DNA from: Platycnemis pennipes | Lineage: Eukaryota; Arthropoda; Insecta; Odonata; Platycnemididae | Direction: 5' to 3' | DNA: 64,000 nucleotides | NCBI GenBank assembly: GCA_933228895.1 | Contig: OW121846.1 | Coordinates: 50,238,107 to 50,302,106 of the forward strand | Shown: piece by piece, positions 55,483-64,000 of the stretch | Layout of the letters: each line of letters starts with the position of its first letter | Numbering within the stretch: position 1 is the first letter of the stretch | Program-made: the position numbers and the translations under genes | The notes under the pieces: model-generated | Databases searched by the model: none | What the model saw: only the letters and a program-made list of their open reading frames with translations | Told to the model about the DNA's origin: nothing

Positions 55483-58400
55483 TTAACCCATTCAATGCGG
55501 ATGACTGCCCTGGCCGTCATCCGCTCCCAGCCGCCGGCGCGGATGACAGCCAGGGCTGTCATGCCCTTGGGATCCTTTTGAATGGCTATAACGGAACTAC
55601 GCGTGGCTGTTTTGGAGTGCTTTCTTTTCTCCACTCTGCAGTTGGGTTCTGGCCGTCCTGTCATGTGCTTCGTTTCTGGTTGCACTAAATTTTGGCTTTT
55701 CTGCAGTTTATCGCGTTTTTACGAATTTTTTGAGTTTTTGCGACTTTTTCGCTGTAGTTTCAGTGTGATATTTTCCAATGTACGTCGTTTTTTTGTGTGT
55801 TACATGTGACTACTGAACTACTACTGGCATTCGTGTTTTACCAATTGATCGTCAGTGTAGCATTTTATTCTTCATCAGTATTTTTGTGTTTAACGATGAG
55901 GTTAATGTCCTTATTCTTCGGGAGACGGAGAGGAATGCAGAGTGCATATTTTTGAAAAACCCATCTCCTAGAGGGGGGATAACGGACTGGAAGCCATTGG
56001 ATAGGGAGGAGTTTAATGTTTGGTTGGGCCTGCTCTTCCACATGGGGACAATCACAACAAACCGGATGTCTGATTATTGAAAAACGTCGATATTTTTCAA
56101 TTTTTTAAATATTCCGGGATTCGATGCCGAGGGATTGTTTTCTAGGGATATTGCAAGCACTGCACTTTGCTGAAAATTCTGATGAGAATGATCTTGCTCC
56201 CAGAGATCGTCATATAAAATAAGATACCATCTACATCTACATAATACCCTGCAAGCCACCATAAAGGTGTGTGGCAGGGGAGTAAACTATACTTCTAAAC
56301 TGCTTCCAGGAGGCGATGGAGGAAGGGAATTGTGCATCGACGAGTCGATGCTACTATGGAGAGGCCGCTTGGTTTTTCGTCAATACCTTCAGGGTAAAAA
56401 ACACAAGCATGGCATAAAAATATATATGCTTTGTGAACCTGCAAGGTTAGTCCACCGCTTGATTATTTACGCGGGCTCCGGAGATGATGAGTTGGGTGGA
56501 CGAGGACATGGAGATCAAGTTGTGCATAAACGTTTAGAGAACATAAAGCATAATGGACACAGTGTTTATCTGAACAATTATTATAACAATTTACGTTTAA
56601 CTAGGGATCTGCTTTCAAGTGAAATGTACTGCACAGGAACCCTGCGAGCGAGCGGGAAAGAAAATCTTAAAGGGGTTTTCGGCCGAAAATTGCCAAAGGG
56701 AGAGGTCATTACTCGCTGGAATAAGTATGGAATTTGCGTTGTTCGATGGAAAGACAAGACAGACGTTGCCATGATTTCCTTTAGAGTTTGGAAGCAACAT
56801 TGTACCAACTTCACGACCAGGCAGAGGAAAACCAGAAGCTGCAGCTGCATAGAATAAGTTTATGGGGGGGGTGGATCATTGCGACCAGCTGTTGTCGTAC
56901 TACACCTGTGAGCACAAATCGCTCAGGTGGTATACGAAGGTAGGAATCCACATATTTCAGATTATGCTGGTGAACAACTATATGCTTTATAACAAATAAA
57001 GCGGGAATAAAAAGAGCCCATATGCTTTTATGTTTGAGTTAACTGAGTCCTTACTTTCCAGTAGGACAAAGGCCTTGACTGCTTTTCCGCAACCAAAAAG
57101 GGGTTTCGCCCACTTTCCCACTATAACAGCTGTTGGGGAGAAAGGGAAAAATAGCAGAACAGATGCAGAGTATGTCACACTAAGGGAGTAAGGAAATCTG
57201 TGGTGTACATTTGTCCTGACTCTGAGGGTGAGCCGTGACTTTGCTTGCGCCCATGCTTTCAGGAATTCCTTACAAATATTTTAGTTTTCGTGAAAATCTA
57301 TTCTCGTAGGATTTTTGTTTGCATAATTGTGGATTCCAATATAATAAATTTTATAAGTTATTAGGTTTAGATTCATTCTTTAGTCTGTAAATATTTTGTT
57401 TTAGTAATTATAAAATTTCATAATTCATGATTTTCAAGGTTTTCCGTAAAGACATTTTTCCTGTAGCAAATATTGTAATTAATTTATTATTGGTAACATC
57501 TCTTTTATCATTGCTGTTATAGACATTTTTCAAAATACAATTTTTTTTATTGTGTATCATTGCATTATTCAAAACTGCTATGTTTGTATGCATGCGTAAA
57601 TGTATGTATACATACATTTGTGAGATCTTGCATTTGGAAGAATACTGTACTGCATCGAGCATTTTTGCATACTATGATAAATACAGTTTATCCAATGCAC
57701 ATCGGATTGATTTATTATTATTGTAAGTAATGCAATTTTTTTTCCAATGTTTAAAATCGCTAGTCAGTAAACGTAGCTCCCTGAGTTCGGTACAGTTCCG
57801 TATTTCTCAAGTGTATACGCGAGCTTAAAGTCAGAGAACTGGGTGTTCTAAATGGGTAAAAAAAAAGGAAGTGAACAATGAAATTAAGGAAAAGAGATAG
57901 AAGGAACAGGAATTTAGATGGTCAGGCGTTAGAAAAGGAACCACTAGAGGAGGGGAAAGAAAGTGGTGGCTAGGCAGGGGTTGGGGAAAAGGAAGCGACA
58001 AGTGAGACCCGAAGGGGAGAGAGGCAGGTGATAGGACAACAGAAAGGGTACAATAGACCGAGGCACTAAGCGGCTCATAAACATTTTTACCGAGAACGGG
58101 TTTTTCCAAGGAGACTAATGTAATATCTGTGGGTTTTTCATAGGGACAACGGCAGGATGTCTGCCATGACGAATTCTCCGGTATGCTACGAGCGGGCGAC
58201 ACCCAGCGGACGAGTGATAGCATGGGATTCCAAAATAATTTGGCGTGATTGCTAATTCTATTATGGTAAATCGGAGCCAGTGAGTATATACAGTTAGGCT
58301 GGCACGTATAACTCTAGTGATACTGCTGCTGTCTGAGCTACTATCAATATAATTTTATATTTGTTAGTGGCTTTCATGGAGGCAAAATCTTTGCAGTGCC

Positions 58401-58981
58401 TAGAGATATGGGGTTTTTTCTTGTACATTAGGGAAGGAAAATTTAAGGAGTACAAGGAGAAGGAAAATTTAAAACACTACCGAGTAAAATGCATTTAACC
58501 ATTACGAATGGAAAACACATTTCATCTTCTTATCACTCAACTCAAAGCCGAAATATTTACAGCAAAATAATGCGATCAAGAGAAGTACAAATTATGCACA
58601 TTCTTACAGAACAAAAATCAAAATTTAAAATATTAGCAGACAAATACCTGTGCGAAAACTTCTCTGCTTAGATAAACGCAACCCTTAACCTCTTACTGAA
58701 CTTAAACAAGACAGTAATTTGAAGTTTTCCTCCAAAATTTTGCAAAAGAAACGAATCACCGCATCTGTAGTGCGGGTTGCATAAGTCAGGAAACTTCGCC
58801 AGGAGCTGATGACATTCCTGAATGTCATAAAAAAATTTTTTTTAAACAGATGAAAAAAGGCAAGTACACGCAATTTATATGTATGTTCTGCTTAAATTAG
58901 GCAAACTAAATAGAATGAGGCAAAAAAACATTCCGACACCGGCAAAGGTACCATCATATGATGCCCCATTGAAAGGGTTAA
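55483..58981 (+). mobile_element. piggyBac-like element, 3.5 kb, decayed
   Basis: TTAA at 55483-55486 and 58978-58981. Ends TTAACCCATTCAATGCGG and, inverted, TTAACCCTTTCAATGGGG match at 16 of 18. The left 80 bp holds two palindromes: 55499-55522 (GGATGACTGCC...GTCATCC) and 55541-55563 (GATGACAGCC...GGGCTGTCAT). The right end has a different one (CCATCATATGATG near 58951-58963). Transposase remnants at 55886-57287. It is nested in the hAT element of 54005-59361. Confidence 0.75.
55886..57287 (+). pseudogene. piggyBac transposase pseudogene
   Basis: Fragments in family order: PLDREEFNVWLGLLFHMGTI (N-terminal DDE_Tnp_1_7 start), ELCIDESMLLWRGRLVFRQY (first catalytic Asp block), KKHKHGIKIYMLCEPA, GHGDQVVHKRLENI, HSVYLNNYYNNLRLTRDLL, GTLRASGKENL, CVVRWKDKTDVAMIS, then after a frameshift at a G-run MGGVDHCDQLLSYYTCEHKS and KVGIHIFQIMLVNNYMLYN, and finally the Cys-rich C-terminus SVVYICPDSEGEP-stop-LCLRPC. 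In VYLNNYY the usual Asp of the YxDNYY motif is Asn, a lost catalytic residue. Between 56095 and 56290 coding sequence is broken by stops and by the TACCCTGCAAGCCACC motif. Confidence 0.85.
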
Positions 58982-59962
58982 CAGCTGAGCATGTTCAGCA
59001 GCCATGTCAATAATATGTCAATGAGTAATACATTCAAATATGAGCATGTTCAGCAGCTCTTATTTCTTAAAAACAATTTTCAGTATTTACAAATGCAAGA
59101 GGGCTTAGTGTATAAAATCCAATTCCAGTCATAATTGTAAGAGTAGCAAAATAAAAGAGTTGTCACAATGTCATTTCTCTCAATAATTAGGCGCACTTTT
59201 AAAACACTTTTGATTACTGAGTTGACTTCATGAGAAGGAAAGCACTTATTTAAATTTTTTAGATAAATAAGTAATGTATCGGAAAATAATACTATCGGTA
59301 TCGGCCACTGGTACCAAGGTATCGGTTTGGTATTGGAAAAAGTGGTATCGGTACAAGTCTAAATTAAATATTTCTCTAAATCTTAAGACACATTTTTCCA
59401 AGACATGCATACAAGTTACACTAAGTCACGATGCTGAATATGTTGCCTTTTTTAAACCAAAGCACAAAGTCCCCAACTTAAATCTTTTGCCCAAAACAAT
59501 GAAAGGGTGTATTAATGCATCAACAATTTCTAAGCTTGCACAACTCTGAGAAATAACCTTTTCTGGTGATACACTAACCGTGCCTGTCACTTAACTACAT
59601 TTCAATGGTTGGGATTGTCTTTTTGGAATTCTGGGCCTTTGTGAGACAATACTTTGATTCATTAATGTGTACAGCGAAGACCAATTATTATCAGGATTTA
59701 TCAGAAAAATGGCACCTCTAAATCATTACTAATTATATGTACTGTATTTGCAAGAATCCAACACTAAACCAATTTTAAGATGATCCCCCTTTTTTTGTAA
59801 TTCCACAAGGGAAAGAAAGGACTTACGGTAATTGCTCGTTTTTGGCATTTAAATCATAAATACCATGGTAGGAAATGGTAGACTAAAAATTTTTGTCCAC
59901 ATTTGAATTCGTTGAAATTTCCCAATTTGAAAATTCTAACAAAAAAGACCCTCTGCATTTTT

Positions 59963-60082
59963 CCAGGAACAGCATTTTCAGAAAGAGCCTTCAGTAATGC
60001 TGGAAATTGGGTTGATAAAAAAATTAATCGATTAGATTCTGATAGAGTGAAAATGCTGTATTTTCTAAACAAACACTTTTAA
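59963..60082 (+). pseudogene. hAT transposase C-terminal (dimerisation) fragment
   Basis: A 39-codon frame with stop reads PGTAFSERAFSNAGNW and DKKINRLDSDRVKMLYFLNK, the C-terminal hAT dimerisation region (typical S-E-R-x-F-S-x-A-G ... R-L-x-x-x-x-V-x-x-L-x-F-L). Upstream coding sequence is not recognisable. It lies 600 bp outside the hAT element ending at 59361, so it belongs to another, eroded hAT copy. Confidence 0.75.
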
Positions 60083-61217
60083 TGTTTTCACTGAATTTTC
60101 GATTTCATTTAAGAAAAATTAAGATGATTTATTTTTGAAATTGCCCATTCTTTATATTTGCCTTCCAACATTTCCTTAAATTTAGTAAATGGGGACTATA
60201 TGACCATTATTCATTTATTATTTACTTTAAGAAATATAATTCAGCTTTGATTGAATTTAATTAGAGAATTCACGAGAAAGTAAGCGTTATTTAACAATTT
60301 ACAGATGAAAGGAAGATTTGACTTTAATGAAATTGAGGATTTGGGATTAGGATTTGGGACAAGGATTCGATCAAATTTTAGATTCACCCATCACTATTTG
60401 TTAGTAATGTTGCTTGAATCCAATGCACAAGCATTGTTGCAGTTTATACCATTAATGTTAACTGCCAATGACGTTAAGGCTTTTAACAATTTACTTTAAG
60501 GAAATTGTAACCAGTCGTACAATTTTGTTAGTTGAGATAAAGTCAATAAAATATTAACAGAATTTTACTATGTGTGTACCTACACTGGTAAACATAGATA
60601 ATGCAATACAATTGAAGTCCAGGATTTTGCTTTAGATTGTAAGATTTTTTAAGTCCCAACAGGAAGAAACATCTTTCAGTACTGCAAATACTGTACCTAC
60701 ATTATTTAATTAATCAAGGATTTATTTTACATTCTCAAAGCATCATTTTAGAACTCATATCTTTTCTAAGTCATGCACTACCCATCATTCTTCCATTTTC
60801 ATACCCTAATGGCATTTGTATGATTCAATTAGCCCAACAAGTGCTATGGGAAATGTGAAACTTAACTGTCACAGTATGTTGAAATGAATTTACTTCAGAA
60901 TCAAAAGTGCAGATGAATATTTGCCAAGGCCATTTATTAAAAATACTTGCCATATGAGGATTTACCTTTGTCGGGCTTAGCATGAAGTTAGTTTTTTGCC
61001 CAGGGGGCAATGAGTGACTTGCTTCTTGAAACACTTGCCACGTAAAAACCTAACCCCATGAAAATCCTGACCAGACTACATCCAGTTAATCCACCAGGAA
61101 ATCCATCCTTCAACTTTCCATCTTATTTTGTGCATTGCTTCACTAATAGCAGTCTTAATCATCCACAATGGAAAGTGAAATATCTATGTAGTTCATACAT
61201 GAATACTTGCAATGTAC
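60083..61217. other. Intron 1 sequence, no gene
   Basis: AT-rich, with a short frame at 60305-60499 lacking any recognisable motif. Nothing else seen. Confidence 0.5.
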
Positions 61218-62747
61218 TGTGACGGTCGGAGTCCGTCACAGGGCTCCCACTCCTACCTTTTCCGCACTCACCACCCCAACCCCCCCCTCTCCCCGGCTCC
61301 TGCCCCCGGCCCACGTTAGCCAGGAATTTGGTTCCGCGCGAGTGGTTTGTTTTTTGGAGTGGCTTGCTTCCGCGAAGGTGTGAGTGTGTACCCTGGGAGG
61401 GGCTATTCGACCCCACTCCAGGATCACGGGAGTGTGTGTAAAAGTGGCCTGTCCCAAGTGATGTTGTGCACCCGTCCTCCCAATCACGTGACCCCCCATC
61501 CCACCCCCAGGATTCGGGGATATAAGAGCGGACGGAACGCCGCTCGGGAGCTTCGTTGCTCAGCGACCAGCTTTGTTGGTGAGAGACCGAAGGTTCGTTG
61601 GTCAGAGACCGGGGTTCAGAGGTCAGAGGGCAGAGAAACAGAGAAAAATTCTCTGCAGAGAGAGAGAGAAGACAGCTGGGCGAGTCTTCTGGAAAGACTT
61701 GGGGAACAGACGCGTGAGTGGAGGAGCACGGATCGAAGGCTGCAGAGGACTGGCGACGACGTGAGGTGGATTTGGTTGGCCACTCTTCACCACAATTCTG
61801 TCTCGAAAGTTTGGGACAGTGCGAGCATGCATTGCCGGTAGCTGCCATACGCCACGGATTCAGAGACGCCGGGAACGCAGGGTTCCGTCGGCATCGTGTG
61901 AAGGATCCACGGGCCAGGGCTGCTCGCCTGCGTAAATGCTGCCTGGCGAGACGAATGACCTTACCCTCGTCCTGCGCCTCATCCTCAATCATCAGCCTGC
62001 ACCGGCCGTTGCGTAAGCCACTGTCGCCCCATCTTCGCCCATCGCTCTCCCTTTTTCCCCCCTTGTCCGCCCGTTTTGTTTCATGACCGGCGAGCCCAGC
62101 GTGAACTCATGGGCGTTGTGGGACTATTGAGGCAACGCTCATCCCCATAGCCATATCGTGTCCTATGTTATTGAATTGTGACAGTGGGCCACGGAGCCTT
62201 AATTCATTTCTACTGTCCGTACGGTGTCTAACGTTGTCTGTTAATTTCGTTTACTCGGTCAGTCAATTCGACCAAAGCTAATTGTAAAGGCTGCATTTTT
62301 GTTTTGTATCTTTAATCATTTTCACCTCATCATTTTCATCCCCATCCATTTCACCAAGGTATTCGCGTGTCATCCATTTCATTGTGATTCATCCATCATT
62401 AGTATTCCCATGTAATGCTTATGTCATGTATTCTGGAGGGAGTTCATGTTATTAATCGAAGCACTAAAATGTTTTGCTATATCAAAACCACGCGTGTTTC
62501 AGTGTGTTTATTCAGTGCCTAATTGGCCATACTCCCACCCCCTCACTCCCAGCCTAACCCCCTTCACGATCCCTTTTAAATCTTATCATTTGTGGGTCAC
62601 CGTCACTCCCACATCGGTTGGGCACGTTGGGGTCCCCCTCGCCAGGGCCTTGCCCCCCCCATTTTCGGGAGACAGTTTGCCAACGTATGTGGACGTTTGT
62701 CCCGGCTCTGCGGCCGCGGCCACCGGCTGAGGGGCGGGACCGTCACA
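61218..62747 (+). mobile_element. Solo LTR, 1.53 kb, GC-rich
   Basis: Starts TGTGACGGTCGGAGTCCG and ends GGCGGGACCGTCACA, so TGTGACGGTC is mirrored by GACCGTCACA. The flanks are GTAC (61214-61217) and GTAT (62748-62751), a plausible decayed 4-bp duplication. The length, TG...CA ends, TATA box and lack of internal coding sequence fit a solo LTR of a Ty3/gypsy-type element. The GC-rich composition produces long spurious frames on both strands. Confidence 0.65.
61521..61560 (+). promoter_or_regulatory. LTR core promoter (TATA box)
   Basis: TATAAGAG at 61521 lies in a GC-rich context, with CTTCGTTGCTCAGCGACC about 30 bp downstream as a probable start region, followed by repeated GGTCAGAGACC/GGTGAGAGACC words. 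This is the expected arrangement of an LTR U3-R junction. It would drive transcription on the plus strand, against KIF3B. Confidence 0.55.
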
Positions 62748-62868
62748 GTATGCATCCATGAATCAAGGTTTACCAGGAAATTCCAACTTGAACCCACTTC
62801 ATACCGAACAACTTAACAGATTGACAGCAAAATAACATCTCATTTGTGACTTAAAAAATTGCATTTCA

Positions 62869-63019
62869 TTAACCCTTTCGCTGCTGCACACACTCCGGAA
62901 ACCTACTCATCACACAAGCGGCGGAAAAGTGAAAGCGCTACAGTGAGAATGAAAAAGTACGTTCACAGCAACCTACCGTGCGATTGTACTAGGTACGTTC
63001 ACAGTAGTGAAAGGGTTAA
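62869..63019. mobile_element. 151-bp TTAA MITE (sister of 6723-6871)
   Basis: TTAA at both ends (62869-62872, 63016-63019). Termini TTAACCCTTTCGCTGCTGC and inverse TTAACCCTTTCACTACTGTG. The interior closely matches 6723-6871, including the two GTACGTTCACAG repeats and CCTACCGTGCGAT. Non-coding. Confidence 0.9.
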
Positions 63020-63226
63020 CCACAATGGGAGAGATAATTAAAAATAAAGAAGTACCTTCTTCCAACTACACTCCACACACAAACACACACACATTCGCAA
63101 ACCATAATTCAAATTAGAGGGTAACACTGTGCTCAAGTAACCTGTTGGTTAGATACTTATTCAGGGGAGGCAAAACACAACAAAAGACATCTGCACCATT
63201 AGATAGGAGGGTAACTGGATAAGGTT

Positions 63227-63455
63227 AGTTTTTTTATGGAATGGAGGAAGGGTGGAGTGAAACCCAATTAGTGAAAACTAAGGAGTCCACGGTTTAACTT
63301 CCCATTCAGTGGATAGAGTGATGACATTTGCTCTCCACACAGCACCCAAGTATGGCCCAGAATACCATTGAAAGATACATGCTACTGCTGGGTTTTGAAC
63401 CCGAGCCCTCAGGATGGATACCCAGTACCCTGTCCACCACACCAACCCGATCCCC
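63227..63455 (-). mobile_element. tRNA-derived SINE, minus strand
   Basis: On the minus strand from about 63455: GGGATCGGGTTGGTGTGGTG (A-box-like GGTGTGGTGGACAGG) and B box GGTTCAAAACC (63401-63391), followed by a body and an A-rich end near 63227. Same general type as 55228-55440 but a different family. The 5' boundary is approximate. Confidence 0.7.
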
Positions 63456-63659
63456 AGTAATCATGTGATCTTAAATTCAGTACAAACATTTTTAATTACA
63501 CCATTTGCCAACAAGTAACTGAACAGAATTCGTAATCCACAGTGGTTGGACAGGCAAGAGCTCTGTATTTAGATGTACAATAAATAGGGGCTTAGAAGGT
63601 GACTGAAACCAACATGCATGAAATCAAGTGTTAAATTTAAACAAAAAGAGAAAACTTAC

Positions 63660-63917
63660 TGCTGCTATGAGCTGAGAGTCATTGGCAACCTTCTGCCTCT
63701 CGGCCTCCAGTAACTCCATCTCAGTTACAAGGAAATCATTCAGTATGTTGTCAGTACTGTTTTCTGTGGATTCCACAGGCTCTGCCTCACTCTTTTCTGG
63801 GGTGTGCTTTGGTTTTCTGGATCGCTTTTTACTCCCTGATGGAGGTGAGGGTTGACTTATACTGGTCACTAGAGTCTGTCGCCGGGCAACTTCTTCCTGC
63901 TTCTGAATCAAGAGAGA
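63660..63917 (-). CDS. KIF3B: KIF3B-type kinesin-II, hinge and start of stalk
   Basis: 258 nt, 86 codons, phase 0 at both ends. Acceptor TTTCCTTTCAG, donor GCA|GTAAGT. It encodes QKQEEVARRQTL, a Ser/Pro then strongly basic hinge (SPPSGSKKRSRKPKHTPEK), an acidic part (SEAEPVESTENSTDNILND) and the first stalk heptads (EMELLEAERQKVANDSQLI). Kinesin-II motors have a charged hinge between neck and stalk that mediates pairing with the oppositely charged partner. The motor domain exons lie to the right of the window. In the cell the protein would act with KIF3A and KAP as a plus-end-directed motor for anterograde intraflagellar transport and axonal cargo. Confidence 0.92.
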
Positions 63918-64000
63918 CTGAAAGGAAATGGACGTGACAGAAATCAGCAAAAAATAATAATATGGTTTCCTCAAGAATAAAAAAATTATTAACTGCCATT

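Larger units (their letters stand above)
54005..59361. mobile_element. hAT-type element hosting a SINE and a piggyBac
   Basis: Ends TAGACTTGGGCCGATACCGATA (in parts TAGACTTGG, GCCGATACCGATA) and, inverted, TAGACTTGTACCGATACC. Flanking 8-mers ATTTAAAT (53997-54004) and AATTAAAT (59362-59369) match at 7 of 8. GGTATCGG-type words recur at both ends. Without the nested piggyBac (3.5 kb) and SINE it is about 1.6 kb; I see no hAT transposase inside. Confidence 0.75.

Noticed and set aside
57831..58223. 130-codon minus-strand frame in the piggyBac 3' part
   Set aside because: Ser/Pro/Leu-rich low-complexity translation in non-coding transposon sequence; no match to any transposase region.
61159..61992. 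277-codon open frame on the minus strand
   Set aside because: It lies across a GC-rich solo LTR, overlaps long frames on the other strand in the same region, has no domain and extends past the LTR boundary; long frames are expected by chance at this composition.
63660..63917. Assignment of the kinesin to KIF3A
   Set aside because: My first thought because of the NFIP motif, but GGKNIIDHTNEQ, ALELEMPLRTTHDYE and the RGLVPK end match KIF3B and not KIF3A or KIF3C as I know them.

Overview
This is eukaryotic, AT-rich, intron- and transposon-dominated DNA, most likely from an arthropod and probably an insect with a large repeat-rich genome. The evidence is GT-AG introns of up to 25.5 kb, a mariner with an intact transposase, Tigger/pogo, piggyBac and hAT elements, Jockey-like and CFDP2-like LINEs, Ty3/gypsy fragments and tRNA-derived SINEs. 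Nothing bacterial or viral is seen. I could run no search, so the species is not determined.

The only host gene I can support is the 3' half of a KIF3B-type kinesin-II motor subunit (fly Klp68D orthologue) on the minus strand. Six exons lie at 63917-63660, 53728-53531, 50951-50728, 43512-43284, 32735-32539 and 7012-6919. All junctions are GT-AG and phase-compatible, and together they encode about 399 residues: hinge, coiled-coil stalk and globular tail, ending at a stop codon. The motor domain lies beyond the right edge. The introns are 9.9, 2.6, 7.2, 10.5 and 25.5 kb, and nearly everything else in the window sits in them or downstream of the stop. A possible exon with a C-terminal membrane anchor lies at 5893-5696 (minus) and is unidentified.

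Layout. 1-6 kb: anonymous sequence. 6.0-6.9 kb: two small TTAA-flanked MITEs, one inside the presumed KIF3B 3' UTR. 7.8-17.7 kb: a truncated Tigger-like MITE, then a gypsy element split by a decayed Tigger and a piggyBac remnant, then a decayed Jockey-type LINE on the minus strand. 21.9-32.3 kb: a deeply nested block in which a repeat is interrupted by an hAT MITE, itself split by another hAT-like element that carries a second, inverted copy of the same repeat. That second copy preserves empty sites for two of the insertions. The block also holds a TTAA element with palindromes and a CAGGGTGGC element hosting a Tigger-like MITE. 33-37 kb: a Tigger-like element and a gypsy gag-protease fragment with its 3' LTR. 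39-42 kb: a CFDP2-like LINE on the minus strand, then a 181-bp foldback with a 13-bp target duplication. 44.3-47.6 kb: two opposed Tigger-like copies carrying an 18-bp GATATC minisatellite. 48.1-49.3 kb: the second copy of the palindrome-bearing TTAA element. 51.5-53.5 kb: an hAT MITE and the mariner. 54-59.4 kb: an hAT frame containing a SINE and a decayed piggyBac. 61.2-62.7 kb: a GC-rich solo LTR with a TATA box.

The most unusual theme is a set of TTAA-target (piggyBac-type) elements whose ends carry perfect or near-perfect palindromes. The architecture is shared but the palindrome sequence differs in each family. The 181-bp foldback, with hammerhead-like sequence at its core, is the second most interesting object.
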